A DNA stretch of 64,000 nucleotides, taken from NCBI GenBank assembly GCA_023313575.1, contig JAJTTP010000020.1, forward strand, positions 744,001 through 808,000. Reading direction: 5' to 3'. This DNA is from Eutypella sp. D-1. Lineage: Eukaryota > Ascomycota > Sordariomycetes > Xylariales > Diatrypaceae. The notes under the pieces are model-generated. The model ran no database searches, was not told where the DNA came from, and saw only the letters and a list, made by a program, of their open reading frames with translations. Positions 12,555 through 24,601 of this stretch are shown piece after piece (the stretch's first letter is position 1; the number at the start of each line of letters is the position of its first letter). The position numbers and the translations under genes were made by a program.

Positions 12555-13637
12555 ATGAGTCCCTCCGCCACATACACAGAGGAATCATCCTCCGCGGGCT
12601 CGCCCATCTTCCGGGCGGTTGACTCAGTTCCTTCAAAGCTGGGGGACCGGGACCTGGCCAATGACGTCGAGTCAGGGTACGCGTCAGGAGCCTCGTCGAC
12701 CTCGGACTCGACGGGGGCGCTGCCACAGGTAATCCTCACGAAGCCGCACCTGCGGCACCTCAACGAACAGCTGGAGCGGATGGGCGCCGTGGAGCGGCTG
12801 CGGTTCGTCCGCGCCATGTTCCCCAACCTGTACCAGTCGACGGCGTTCGGGCTCTCGGGCCTCGTGACCATCGACATGCTGTCGAAGATCCAGGAGAGCG
12901 AAAGCAAGTCGTCCTCCTCGATTCCTAACCAGACCACCGACCTCATCTTCCTCGACACCCTGCACCACTTCCCGGAGACCCTGGCGCTGGTGGACCGGGT
13001 CAAGGCGCGGTACCCCAACGTGCGGATGCACACGTACCGACCGGACGGGGCGGCAACGGCGGCGGAGTTCGACGAGCGCTACGGCGAGCGGCTGTACGAG
13101 TCGGCGCCGGAGCTGTACGACTGGATCGCCAAGGTGGAGCCGCAGCAGCGGGCGTACGCGGAGCTCAACGTGGCGGCGGTGCTGACGGGACGGCGGCGGT
13201 CGCAGGGCGGCGAGCGCGACAAGATCCCCCTGATCGAGGTGGACGAGGAACGCGGCATCGTCAAGATCAACCCGCTCGTGGATTGGACCTTTGCGCAGGT
13301 CAAGCGCTACATCGAGGAGCATAACGTTCCCTACAACGAGCTTCTGGACCGCGGCTACAAGTCCATCGGCGACTGGCACTCGACGAGTCCCGTCGGCGCC
13401 TCCGAGGACGAGCGCGCCGGCCGCTGGCGCGGCCAGGCTAAGACCGAGTGCGGCATCCACAACAAGAAATCCCGCTACGCCGCCTTCCTCGAGGCCCAGC
13501 AGCGGAAACAGGACGAGGAGCAGCAGCAGCAGCAGGACCAACAGAAGCAGCTCACCGCCGCCCTCGAGAAGGTCGAGAGGGAGCAGCAACAGCAAGAGAC
13601 CCAGCCGTCATGCTGGAGATCCCAAGCTGCGGCGTGA
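12555..13637 (+). CDS. MET16: 3'-phosphoadenylylsulfate (PAPS) reductase
   Basis: A single exon of 360 residues. The frame is open further upstream but contains no ATG before 12555, so that start is chosen. The enzyme reduces PAPS to sulfite with thioredoxin as donor, in cytosolic sulfate assimilation. Signatures seen in order: STAFGLSGLVTIDML (nucleotide-binding part), LDTLHHFPETL, TGRRRSQGG, KINPLVDWTF, and LLDRGYKSIGDWHSTSPV. The active-site motif KTECGIH follows, with the catalytic Cys at residue 299. The N-terminal 60 residues are Ser/Thr rich. The C-terminus carries an unusual 50-residue Gln-rich extension after ECGIH that is not needed for the fold. The gene stands alone between two gene-poor spacers. 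Assignment is very secure; the exact transcript start is not known. Confidence 0.95.
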   Translation: MSPSATYTEESSSAGSPIFRAVDSVPSKLGDRDLANDVESGYASGASSTSDSTGALPQVILTKPHLRHLNEQLERMGAVERLRFVRAMFPNLYQSTAFGLSGLVTIDMLSKIQESESKSSSSIPNQTTDLIFLDTLHHFPETLALVDRVKARYPNVRMHTYRPDGAATAAEFDERYGERLYESAPELYDWIAKVEPQQRAYAELNVAAVLTGRRRSQGGERDKIPLIEVDEERGIVKINPLVDWTFAQVKRYIEEHNVPYNELLDRGYKSIGDWHSTSPVGASEDERAGRWRGQAKTECGIHNKKSRYAAFLEAQQRKQDEEQQQQQDQQKQLTAALEKVEREQQQQETQPSCWRSQAAA

Positions 13638-16029
13638 GATGATCTGTAGCAGATCAGCAGTCACGGAGTCAATACTGTGCATATGGCGATGGTGGGGGTC
13701 CGGCAGCATTTGTCCATAGACGCCACCTATCTACCCCACCCCCTCCGGAATCGGTGGGCATTCAATGAGTTCAAACGTATAAAGAGGCATGCGGCGGAGT
13801 TCAACGGAGTTTCAAGGAGAAAAGATCCCAATACCCGGGAAGCATTTTTTTATATTCATTTAAAGCATGATGGGAACGGGATGGAGCGGGATGAATCGTG
13901 GGAATACTTGTTTTATATCATATCATATCATATCAATCATACCAGGGCAGGGTAGGTCAGGTTAGGAGAGGAAGCGTCTTTTGTTTATAGAGATGGCCGC
14001 GGCAGATCGTGGATCCCAGATGCGGAAGAAAAGAAGGTATCTGAACATTCAGTTCCTCGATATATCATACCAGAATCCGAATGGATAGATAGATGAATGG
14101 ATAAATGAAGGAATGAATGAATGCGCACCGTTTTTTATCAAGAATCCGCCAGACAGGTCATCCCCGCAGCCTCGTGGCGGTATTAGCAGTGCAGTGCAGT
14201 GATAGTAAGCAAGCAGTCTCCTCGCTGGTAAGACTTTAGGTAGGCTTCGTTTGCCACACTCCTCTTACCCTTTTGTTTATTAACTTCCCCTATCTGCCCA
14301 CTGACGGACTTGGCCGGCCTGCACGAGTCCTCCCCGTGTCCGCTCCGGATTTAGTTGCGAAACTCAACTCACTCCGCCCCGCCCCATTGGATCCGTTCCC
14401 GGGTCCGGGTCTCAGCCATAGAAAAAAAAAACCCCCCCGACATAACGGGCTGCGGGCGGACCTGCGTATGCGCCGGAACTTTCTCATCTCTCGCAGGGCC
14501 GGGCTGGGCGGTCTCTCCGTTGGTTGGTTGGCTGCCGGGGGGGGGGGGGATCAAAAGGGGGGAGGGGACGGGAAAATGGACGTCCCGTCCCCGTCGAGTT
14601 ACATAAGAAACTTGGGCTGCCGTTGCGGGGTTTAGTTATGATTGGTTCTTTAGGTCGCGGCCAGGGCTTTTTGCCTGTGGTTTACTTAGGTAAGTAAGGT
14701 AAGAAGAAGATCATTGGATTGCCCCATCGGGCGGCTAAACCAGATACGGTAGCCCTACCTATGCAATAACTGGGCAGCAGCTGCTTCAACAACTTGTCCC
14801 GGCCTCTTGCTTTATTTTTGGCAACTTTGGTTTGACGAAGTAACTTATTGATAGATAACTGTATGCTGACATGGATAGGTAGGGGAATGATATGCTACCT
14901 ATGGAAACAAAAGTACTTGATGAATGTGTAAATAGAGAGAGAGGATCCACGTCGCAGCTAAGCTGTTATCCGTATGGCCTATGCTCAAAGTGCATAGTTC
15001 ACAGGCCGGGTAGGACAAGCAGCCATGAGCCTACAGCCGACATACCTACCTACCTGTTGACGGGCCTGCATATATCCAAGACAACAATACTATCTCAGGG
15101 AGAACATATAGTATATCCTTGCCAGTTATACAGACCCGGCCTTATCATGTCCCTAGCAACTAGCCAGCCGGCCAAACAACTTAGTTTAGTTTCGAAGTCA
15201 ACAAACACATTTGCTACCTCCTACACAGATCTGATATTATAAAGACGGGGCGGGACACGCGTTAGAAGCTGGGGGAGGGGAATGTCAAGACCAGCGCCGC
15301 GGCGCGTCCGCTGCGACGTTGCTCCTCCAACAGCCTCCCCCCCTCCCTTTATCTTCCACCCATCTCGGGTGTATCCTGCTTCAAATGTTGAGCCGCGGGA
15401 CCAGACAGATACTCTGCTCTGTTGCTCGGGAGCCGGCGTCGACATATAAGTCGAGGGCTTCCTTTGCTGGCTGGTTGGTAAAATATTAAGTACTCCTTGT
15501 GGCCCCCTATAAGAAGATAAGGGGGGACTGACTCACTTGTATTATATACCCACTCACCACAGTCTGAAATAGACTGGGCATGCGACGGATGAGGTACGGG
15601 AGGGGAGGCACGGGTGGATGTGGCTAGGAACGAATACGTTAACGTACTCGTAAAGACTGAATGGTTGGCCTTGAACGCACGTAACGTGAAAGTTACTTCA
15701 AAAATGCATCATATATAAGTCAACCCGTTGCTCTACGTATATACAAAAAAATGGTATCATTGTCCCAAAAAAAATAAAAATATCAGAGCCCCGCGGTATC
15801 GGAAAGTAGAGAGCCACCGGATGTATATATACACCATATACATATATATACCGTACTCCCGAACCGAATCTACAAAAAGGACTGAGGAAGGACAAAAAAA
15901 CAAGGAGACGCCTCTCGCCTGCGCGTCGTAACGCCTTTGCGCCCCCTGATGACTATGATTGATTATATGAAGAGTTGGGGGGGGGGGTTGACACCCCACC
16001 TCCTTCCCCTCGGTTTCGGCTTCCGTTGT
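13638..16029. other. Intergenic between convergent genes
   Basis: Contains the 3' end of the PAPS reductase transcript, an ATATC repeat near 13914-13938, GAAT/GATA short repeats near 14085-14125, a G run near 14539-14549 and AT-rich stretches near 15720-15860. Predicted frames of up to 120 codons look like simple-sequence artefacts. No gene seen. Confidence 0.6.
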
Positions 16030-17309
16030 TCACTTGCGTCGCAGGCCGGGGTATTTCTCCTCGCCGTCGGGCGGGGACATGCCCGTGAACTTCTGGCCCG
16101 TCATCTCCCGTATGATGGACGGCGGCATGACGAACTTCACATTATCCTCGAGCTCAATGTTCGCCTCGGGATCCTCCGGTACCGCGTCTACGATGCCGCT
16201 GTCGCTGTGGGCGCTGTCATGCGGCGTCGCGGGCTTCTTCTGCGCTGCGCGCTCGCTGAGGGGCCCGGGCATCAGGGTCGAGAGCTCGTGGCTCCCGTCG
16301 TCGTCGTCGTTCCCGTTCCCGTTGTTGTTGTTGTGGTTGTTGCTGTTGTGGTTGGTCCGCCCGTAGTTGACGGCCTCCGCGAGGTCCACGCCCTGTTGCC
16401 GGAGCGTCGTGATCGCCTTGCGGATCTGCTTCTCGCTGTTCCTCCTCTCGGTCTCCATGCAGGCCCGCACGAAGAGGGTAAAGTGTAGGCCCCTGGAAAA
16501 GGACAATAGAAGCCAGTTGACAGTCAGCAAAACGTGCCGCGACACGAGGGGGAAGGGAAAAGGGGGGGAAGAGGTGGGGGGGGGTGCAACATAGTGGTTC
16601 GGTCGGTGGAAGTTCTGCACTCACGTTAGGGCTAGTTGGAGAGCCAGGCTGCTTATCCTCAGGCCGATCTGGGTCTCGTTGCTCTGATAGTACGAATATC
16701 CCTGAAGGAGAGAGGGGAGTCCTCCGGCCAGGATGCAAAAGAAGATGAGGTTGTCAAGCCATAAGAGGAGGTCCACGGCGACGTGAGCGCCGGGGGGGAT
16801 TCCGGTGAGACCGGAGCCGGATCTCCGCCTCTTGACGATAATGGTTATGAATTCGGCCACGGCCCATGCACAGGCGAATATGGACTAACGATGGATCCCC
16901 AATTGTCAGCTTTGAGCAGGACGAGGATTTATTATGCCCGCCGATATGACGGCAAGCGTGAAAAGGGGGTGGGGGAGGGGGGGGGGGGTGTTCTTACGGG
17001 AATCATGACACCGAGTACATTCAAAGAATTGAAAGATCCGGAACCATTTTCCATCAGACCTTCAACGTTCAAAAGAGCGACGCCAATGGCTATGAGAGCG
17101 AGGCCGCAGAAGACGGAAATGCTGCGCAGGACGATCTTGATGGTGTCCCATCGCTTCTGGCTCTCGGGCTTCACACGGATGAGGTCCTGCCACTTATCGC
17201 GATCGCGCGGGTCGCGGCGGGAGCGCTGCTGCTGCTGCTGCCGTTGTGATGGTGGTGATGATGGCCGCCGTCCGGACCCGGGCGCCGTCGACCGTTCTCC
17301 GGCCTCCAT
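16030..17309 (-). CDS. Four-transmembrane (MARVEL-like) membrane protein
   Basis: Three exons on the minus strand, 17309-16998, 16884-16625 and 16492-16030, encode 344 residues. Introns begin GTAAGA and GTGAGT and end TTAG and CCAG; both junctions fall inside hydrophobic helices and keep continuity (MIP to SIFACAW; ALT to GLHFTLF). About 70 disordered basic residues with a poly-Gln run precede four membrane helices: IVLRSISVFCGLALIAIGVA, VMIPSIFACAWAVAEFITII, VDLLLWLDNLIFFCILAGG, and ISSLALQLALTGLHFTLFV. A long soluble C-terminal tail follows, with an Asn/Gly/Asp-rich insert and a conserved-looking end (MPPSIIREMTGQKFTG). The four-helix layout resembles MARVEL-type fungal membrane proteins, but I cannot name it. 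Start at 17309 is the first in-frame ATG. Intron 1 contains a 12-nt G tract. Confidence 0.8.
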
Positions 17310-19209
17310 GACGGGCGGCGGCACGCACGCGCGCGGGCGCGGTGGGTGGGTTGGTTGGCCGGAGTTTTTTCGCACGAAAGACTGCTGCAGTGCGAGCAAT
17401 GGCGCTTTATGGTGCTGCTGCTGCTAGGTGATCATTCTCTGAAATCGTTGGGACGCGTTCGCTCGACCTGGTTTTTTTTTCGAGTTCGTTTCGTCGCTTT
17501 ACCTCCACCCCTTTTGTCTCTTCTTTTTCTCTCTCTTTTTCTCTCAATCCCTTTCCTCTTTTGATGTTTCTAATTCTTGCCCGTCACCCTTTTGCAAACC
17601 CTCCTCGTTACTTAATATGCGCTTGTAGTGTTAATTGAATTAGACGCCATTTATTACGATTGATGATAATTGCTGATCTAATGGGTATCGTGATATTTCG
17701 TATCGCTGTCTCGTTTGGCGTTTCGGTGTTTTCTTTGCTGGTCGCCTTCTTCTTTCCACCCCCGTTGACCAATTTCGTAAGTTGATAAGATAATGTATGG
17801 AAGTTGGGTAAGTAAGCACGGCAATAAGCACTTTTACAACGGTAACGGGAACCGTAATTAATTAATTAATCAATGGCCGGATGACAAGTTAGATGGGCTG
17901 ACCTTCCAACTCAGGTTGAAACTGCCCCCAAGTGCGCCCCCCAGGTCTCTCTCTCCCTTGCCTATCACACAGCCACATCAGTTTACTTTAAGAAGGCATT
18001 CTAGCTAATACAGGTTAGTGTAAACATAAGTAGTACGCCCGAGCAGGTACTCATCGGAGTCTGGGAGTTTAGGAGTGTACTTAGATAAATTCAAGCCTTT
18101 TTGATCGGCCATGGCGTTCCTCTTAAGTACGTTTCGCTCCACTTATATGATCCTTCGACCATATGTAATTGTGCATAGTATGTAAGAAAAGGAATTGATT
18201 TATAAAATTGACGACATTTATTGCATCACCGGTTTATTCTGGAGAACAGTCTGACAGTCCTCGGATTGTCGGTGTTTGTGTGTTAACGCTGTGCCGTTGC
18301 GCTGCTATTTTGTTATTTTAGCTGCTGACTCGGGTAAAGACCTGCAGCCCGTCCATGCCCGTATTCCAGCTGTCATCCACGTGTAACGGGAACATGGGGC
18401 TTGGGACGGGCGGGGTTCTACATATGCAAGACAAACTGATAGATACCTGGCTTTGGGAGCAACTTGTTTCAAATGGAATTTCACAAACTTGGTACAGGTA
18501 TGTAGGTATTGACTAAATTCGATGTTACCGTTAAAGTACCATCCATACCTACCAGCTACCCTGCCCAGCCTGCGTGCCCTGGAGCAAGTGGTCCGTACCG
18601 GAGTGTTCCGAAGTACCGAGTGATCGGGCTTAGACGGCGGCAAGCAAACTAACTGTATAAAGGTAAGTTTGTAGGTTTCGGTTTAGCCCGCTCTGTTGGT
18701 GACCAATCACAGATCGTACCTGACTAGACCTGCATGACCGCCGTCCGGCCTCTAAATTAAGTCTAATAAGTCTGGCTGGGCCGTTTTTTTCATTAACTTC
18801 ATACTTTGTTAGGTGCATGACATGACATACCTGGGTAGTACCTAGGTATCAATTTATCACCCCGCGCTTCCGCTTCAATCTTTTGTCCCAGTCTTGACTC
18901 TTGAATTCCAAATTCTCGTCAGCTGAGCTTTATAAGGACGCCTAAAGTTTCCAAGTTCTCTTTCTTAAGGCACATCGGTGTTGTTGTGGTCATTCCAATT
19001 CTTAATCCTGAAAATTCCCAACGATTGCCGCCCCTTCCCCCTTCAGACTATTAGGTCGTCGATCGTATAGAAAGAAGAAGAGAAAAAAAAACACCACAGT
19101 TTTTGCCTTACGGTCACCTTGGGACCACCACGATATCTTCTCTCTCTGCCCCTCTCTGCCCCCACCCACCTCTCCCTCCCTCCCTCTCTCTCTCTACCTT
19201 GTTCCAGCC
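17310..19209. other. Divergent promoter region
   Basis: This lies between the start of the membrane-protein gene (minus) and phosphoserine phosphatase (plus). It has a TTAA repeat near 17860, a TACCTAGGTA palindrome at 18839-18848, and a TGACTC hexamer at 18895-18900 that matches most of the Gcn4/CPC1 core. A pyrimidine-rich CT tract at about 19135-19200 directly precedes the phosphatase ATG. No coding exon seen. Confidence 0.55.
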
Positions 19210-20643
19210 ATGGCTGTCGAAGAGTCCTCAATAAAACAGACTTCGAGTCGACCCCAACTCTCCTCTACTATGAGGAGTAGTTCCTATCTCAAAGAGCACC
19301 AGCAGTATCGCCCACCGAAGCAATTCGAAGCCCCCTTCGGCATCGACACCGTCGTCGAGGATTTACAAGGCGCCCGCGTCTCTCCTACTAAACCCTTTAC
19401 CCCTTATAATGGCGTTCCCTCCAAGGACCACCCTCCCCATATCGTCGAAGGCGTTAGTCACGACTTCACACATCCCAACTGCGCCCCGCCTAAGGGTGAG
19501 AAGTCTAGTCGACTCATAGCCACGCTGATTTACAAGTCGCGTTCATCCCGTCCTGGGAATTCCCATTCCAATTCCTCCCCGACTCTCGGTGCTTCCGAAT
19601 CCGACATCCCCGCCAACTTTGCGCCCACCACCGACATCGAGTCCTATCCCCTCGAGCCCCCCGCCGCCGCCGACCCCGAGCCCTTAGATAACCTGTACGG
19701 CTCCTACATCTCCCCGTTGTGCATCACCTCCTTTTTACACCTGATGTCCTACTTCCCCTTACCCCCGGGTGACAGCGAGCTGACCTCGTCGCATCGGTGC
19801 CTCGACGATCCCGAGCACCCGCGGGTCGTCGAGCTGACTCTGTCCCCCGCCCCGTCTCCGGATTACCTGTCCCTGGCCGACCTCCGGAAACACGAGCTCA
19901 TCTACCGCTTCGAGAGGGAGTGGAACATCGACGTGATCCTGCAGCCGGACACCCTCTGGCGCCGGTATCCCCGGCTCGTCGTGTTCGACATGGACAGCAC
20001 CCTGATCACCCAGGAGGTCATCGACCTACTCGCCGCCACCATCACCGACCCGCCCGACCTGGCCGCCCGCGTCGCCGACATCACCCACCGCGCCATGCTA
20101 GGCGAGCTGGAGTTCGACGCCGCCTTCCGCGAGCGCGTCTCCCTGCTTAAGGGCCTCCCCGCCACCATCTTCGAGCAGCTACGCCCCGCCCTCGACGTGA
20201 CCCCGGGCGTGCCTCAGCTCCTGCGCGCCCTGCGCCGCCTCGGCGTCCGCACCGCCGTGCTCTCCGGCGGCTTCCTGCCGCTGACGCGCTGGCTCGCCGA
20301 CGAGCTCGGCATCGACCACGCCCACGCGAACGAGGTCGTCGTCGACCCGACCTCCGGCCGCCTCACCGGCGACGTCCAGGGCACCATCGTGGGCCGCGAG
20401 CGCAAGCGCGACTTGCTCGTGCAGATCGCCGCGCAGGAGGGCGTGCCTCTCAAGCAGGCCGTCGCGGTCGGCGACGGCGCCAACGACCTCCTCATGCTCG
20501 CTACCGCCGGCCTCGGCGTCGCCTGGAACGCCAAGCCCCGCGTCCAGATGGAGGCCGGCGCCCGTCTCAACGGTGACTCCCTTCTCGATCTGCTTTACCT
20601 GTTCGGTTTCACGCGCGAGGACGTCGACTCGCTCATCTCGTGA
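19210..20643 (+). CDS. SER2: Phosphoserine phosphatase
   Basis: A single exon of 477 residues. The enzyme performs the last step of serine biosynthesis, hydrolysing phosphoserine. It belongs to the HAD superfamily; the motifs are clear. Motif I is LVVFDMDSTLI with catalytic Asp260 and Asp262. Motif II is TAVLSGGF. Motif III Lys is in the GRERKRDLL region, and the GDGANDLLML block is motif IV. The typical SerB helix RVSLLKGLP is also present. The N-terminal 230 residues are the poorly conserved extension usual in ascomycete enzymes, in the position of an ACT-like regulatory region. An internal Met at residue 21 is an alternative start. The upstream TGACTC site would fit amino-acid (cross-pathway) control, which is inference. 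No intron signals interrupt the frame. Confidence 0.95.
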   Translation: MAVEESSIKQTSSRPQLSSTMRSSSYLKEHQQYRPPKQFEAPFGIDTVVEDLQGARVSPTKPFTPYNGVPSKDHPPHIVEGVSHDFTHPNCAPPKGEKSSRLIATLIYKSRSSRPGNSHSNSSPTLGASESDIPANFAPTTDIESYPLEPPAAADPEPLDNLYGSYISPLCITSFLHLMSYFPLPPGDSELTSSHRCLDDPEHPRVVELTLSPAPSPDYLSLADLRKHELIYRFEREWNIDVILQPDTLWRRYPRLVVFDMDSTLITQEVIDLLAATITDPPDLAARVADITHRAMLGELEFDAAFRERVSLLKGLPATIFEQLRPALDVTPGVPQLLRALRRLGVRTAVLSGGFLPLTRWLADELGIDHAHANEVVVDPTSGRLTGDVQGTIVGRERKRDLLVQIAAQEGVPLKQAVAVGDGANDLLMLATAGLGVAWNAKPRVQMEAGARLNGDSLLDLLYLFGFTREDVDSLIS

Positions 20644-20935
20644 GGCGGGTGGCCGGGGAACGTAAGATGCTAGAGGGCCGAGAAGCGGATAGGGGTAGTT
20701 ATAGTTATCGACGAGGTCGTCGTCGCTTAGCAGTGGGGCTGCTCTGCTCTACTGGGTGCTGTGCTATTATGTTGCGGTTTCCATTTCTCGGCCCGAGTCG
20801 GGTCGGTTCAGGTCTGGTCCGGGTCACGGAAGGGGAAAGGGGAGGGGGATCCTCTAGGAAATTGCGTGAGCTGCTTCACTGGACTGGATTGGATTTTTCA
20901 TGATCACCCCCCCTTTTTTTAATTCTTTTCATCTT

Positions 20936-20955
20936 ATATACTATATATAGTATAT
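20936..20955. repeat. Perfect 20-bp AT palindrome
   Basis: ATATACTATATATAGTATAT is its own reverse complement and lies about 290 bases after the phosphoserine phosphatase stop. It could extrude as a cruciform or act in 3' end formation; no direct evidence. Confidence 0.85.
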
Positions 20956-23731
20956 CACGAGCACGAGGAACGGACGGGACATGATTATGATAACGACGAT
21001 GGCACGGAGAGGCAGACAGGCAGGCAGACAGACAGACAAACTACGGCGCGGAAGAATGCGCACCGCACGCCGTACGCACGTACGCAAGTCGTGGACACGA
21101 GAAATGGAGGGTTTTCCCATGTACCTCAACTCTAGGACGCTCATGCGTAACATACATCCATACAAACATATATATATACTGCAAACCTCGTCCCGTTACC
21201 TATCGAACACAACCGGATCCGAAAAGAAAAAAAAAAGAACAAACGAAAAGCTTTTTTTTATCCTCTTGCTCGTAGACGTGGACCGGGGGGGGGGGCGTGT
21301 ATATGCCAGTTAGTGTTTCTATATACCCATCAACCCCCTCCCGGGCTCTTAACCTCGCCATATGGAAGGATGAACGGCGGGGACGATGTCGGTGGTGCTA
21401 GGCTGGTCTACCCCTCGCGTTCTATCCATCTATCTATAGGGAAGAGACCGGTCACACACTTCCACGCCGGCTTTCCCCCGTTCCAAATTTCCCGACCCCG
21501 ACCGCGGCCCCCGGAGATACGACGGCAGTGATCGCTTGTGTGGTTAATTATTAAAACCGGTCGTAATGAGCGAAGAGGTGGTGGCCCTGGTCTACGACGG
21601 AGGTTACTGGGTGGGTTTATTGATGGTTATCCCTGCTGGCTGCTTGTAGCTTGTAGGTAGCCAGTATTCGTCTGCTTGCCCACTTACCTAGATGTCTACA
21701 AAAGCTAGAAGGAATCTCAATTATCTCTTTCTCTCTCTGCCTTCTGTGAACTAGCGATGATACTGGCCTTGCTTTACGGAGACAAGGGAGGGGGCGGGGA
21801 CGGAGGGGTGGGGGGGTGGTGATGAATGGGCGAATATGATATATATATACCAGTGCAGTGTCCGATTTCACACGAGGGAAGAAAACCTGATTACCGTCAT
21901 CCCCTAACCTGACACCAAGTCTACGCTATATATACTTTATACAAGAAAATCAGGGTGACAAACTGACGGATCGAGAGACAAGATAAAAGAAGAGTTCAGT
22001 GAGGGGAAAGGGTTGGGGGGTTTGGCGGGGGGAGTTTCATGGCGAAGACGAAACACACCCCGTCCGTCCATCCATTGGGTGTCCCGGTCCAACATCTACA
22101 TCTGGGGTTGACGGAAGGAAAACTCCGACGAGTACTGAAAACCGAACGTCGGCAGAAGGCCGCGATGCTGTTCTCTCATCGCCTTTTTGACCGACATCTT
22201 GGTGTGTCCGGTGTGACCCCCCAGCTGCCTCTTTGAAATGGAGGTCCCTATGGTCGAGAGAGGTTTCCCAATGGCGTCGTTCGGTGGAGAATAATGAGGT
22301 CCACGGACCACACGCACTTGCCCTCCCTCCGTCCCCTCACCCTTCCGAGTCGGCGACAATCACAAGCCGGAGCGGTAATTCGTCGTGATTTAGAACAGCA
22401 GTTCCTGTTTCCTTGACGAGAAGATGAAGGCTCGTTCGCGAGAAGAAGGAGGATACCCCCCCTGAATGTTCCCATACATATATGACACAACTTCGACATC
22501 TCTTGTCCACGGTCTCGATATGTGTGTGTCAGGCCACCAGAAATGCCCGTGGAGTAGAGGTTCCTCAGCGTAAATGTCCAGGGCGAAATGTCCATGCCCG
22601 TTGTGAGCTGTCTGAACCTCCTGAGGAAGGACACACAGTATGGCGGCGCTCCGTCCCTCTCAACGTACCGTAGGTGTCCCGTCGCGGACCCGATAAGTGC
22701 ACAGCTCGCCGGCGCACCAGACGTTTCTCCGTTCGGTGGACTTGCTTTCGGAGGCTCATGGGGGTCCAGCAGGAATCGGATCATCGTCCCATACATACCA
22801 TCTCGTGCGCCGCCATAGTCGCGGAGCAAGCACTCCCTGTCTTGGTCCGTGATAGCCGAGAAAGGCATGGATGTGTAACGAAGCAAGCAAGCAAGCCCAT
22901 CCCCATGAAGCCGGGAGATAGGAAGAGCTACTTTTCCCACCACTACCACCCCTTCATTCTTTCTGCCCAGGCTATCTGTCTGTACGTCCGTCAGGAACCC
23001 CTCAAGTATGCCGAGGCCGAGTTGGGTCTACAAGTCTCTGGCGACGGACGTGAAGGACGGGGAGGTTCGGTACGTCCCCCCCCCCGAGGCTTACTACTAC
23101 TAGGTGTGGAATATGAGATAGATGTATATGTGTGTGTGTTAAGCAAGTTCACGCGAAGCATGTATCCAGAAAGACCGTTTATCCAGCTGGAGGCCGCCCG
23201 GGAAAGAAGGGGGGGGGGGGGTTGAATGAGATCTCATTAGAAGCTGTCTACCTACCTATCTACCTACCTCCCTTTTAGGCCCCGTCACTTGTGCCGAGTT
23301 GGGGGTGGGTGGTAGAGTCGAGTCGAGTCGAGTTGAGTAGTGGTCTGTGTATGAACATGAGGAGAGATACTGCTGCATATTTGACTACTTATCTATGGTC
23401 CCGGTCTCTACGAAGTGATGCCTAATACAATGAGTCAGTCGTACTCGAAGATGTAGATTGAATGAATACCTACCATACTGTTAAAGTAGGTAAGATCAAG
23501 CCTTTAAACACAACACTACTGTACCGTATACTTGTTAAACATATGTTCCCCCTGCGACTGCGTTTACGATTAGCATGTTTCCGCATCTCAGTGCTAAAAA
23601 GAGGAATTATAAAATGAAAAGTTTTTATAAAAAACAATAAGATGAAACTAAGACAGAAGAAGAAATAAAAAAGAAAACGGGAAAAAGGGGGGACGGGAGG
23701 GAAAGGAAAAAAAAAAGAAAAAAGAAAGAAA

Positions 23732-23850
23732 CGCCCGGACTTGGAATCGAACCAAGACTTCCCGAATACCTATGGCACGTTCCACCCCCTCTTTTATCAG
23801 GGGATGAGGCCCAGCTTGACCTGACGTGCTTACCATTACACTACCCAGGC
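23732..23850 (-). tRNA. tRNA-like Pol III gene with unusual insertion; isotype unassigned
   Basis: On the minus strand, 119 nt fold partly like a tRNA. The 5' strand GCCTGGG pairs with the 3' strand TCCGGGC, with discriminator G. A D-arm follows (GTGTAATGGTAAGCAC, matching an A box). The T-arm CTTGG-TTCGATT-CCAAG contains a perfect B box (GGTTCGATTCC), and long T-runs downstream would end Pol III transcription. Between D and T arms are 68 nt, far more than the usual 22 or so. A possible anticodon stem TCAGG/CCTGA encloses 18 nt and leaves 40 nt before the T-arm, including a CCCCT/AGGGG hairpin. No placement gives a normal seven-base anticodon loop with U33, so I do not assign an amino acid. 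It may be an intron-containing tRNA, a decayed tRNA, or a tRNA-like RNA. Confidence 0.6.
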
Positions 23851-24540
23851 TTTTTTTGTTTGTTGGGAAATCGGCTTCTTATTGGCACCTATATGGGCAA
23901 GGCAAACCCGAAAAAGCATACCTATGTTACGAAGGCAGGAGGGGTAGCTTAGCTGCCCTACCTAGGTAGGTATTGTAAGTTACCTAGCTGCCTATGTACC
24001 TACTTAGGTTGGTTGGTATTGAATATCGTCCTCCTGTATATCTTCGAGAGGATGTAAACGACGTATATATATATGGCAACAAAGTACGACACGATCGACC
24101 GCCGGTATCTATATACGATGTAGGCAAGGCCATCTCCGGGGGGGGGGGGCGAAAATGTACTTCACAGCCGACAACCAACGCCCTCTTTGGACGGTAGCGC
24201 GCGGGGGAAAGGGGGGGGGACAAGCAGGTAGGTAGGTAGAAAGAATTGTTGTTTTTTTGGTCAACGATATGATGGTCGTGTTTCGGGTTTATGTACAAAA
24301 AAAAAGGGCAGAAGGATCGGCTGGGGAGGACATTGGACGAGGGGTTTTCCCTTGCTCCCCCACCCCCCCTTTTCTCGCCATTCCCACCTCTCCCTTCCCC
24401 CGAGAGAGGCTTATCCACCCACCACTATGCAAAGTCAACGAAGACACCACCTCGTTATGAAAGAACGCCCCGACTGCTCCCCCTTCCCCCCCTTCTCTAA
24501 CACGATGCAACACATAGATGATAAGGTAAAGCACACAAGA

Positions 24541-24580
24541 CAGACCAGACCAGACCAGACCAGACCAGACCAGACCAGAT
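24541..24580. repeat. (CAGAC)n microsatellite
   Basis: Seven perfect CAGAC units plus one CAGAT unit, 21 bases beyond the stop of the minus-strand gene that ends at 24602, so inside its 3' untranslated region. Confidence 0.9.
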
Positions 24581-24601
24581 CAGAAGAGGTCATATCGGAT
24601 T

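Larger units (their letters stand above)
20644..24601. other. Gene-poor spacer with one tRNA-like locus
   Basis: About 4 kb with many simple repeats: CAGA-type repeats near 21010-21040, G runs near 21285, 23211 and 24139, GAGTC repeats near 23310-23340, and a TACCTAGGTA palindrome at 23959-23968. The only RNA gene candidate is the tRNA-like locus at 23732-23850. A 233-codon minus-strand frame at 22248-22949 is open but has no recognised family and overlaps open frames on the other strand. Confidence 0.55.
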
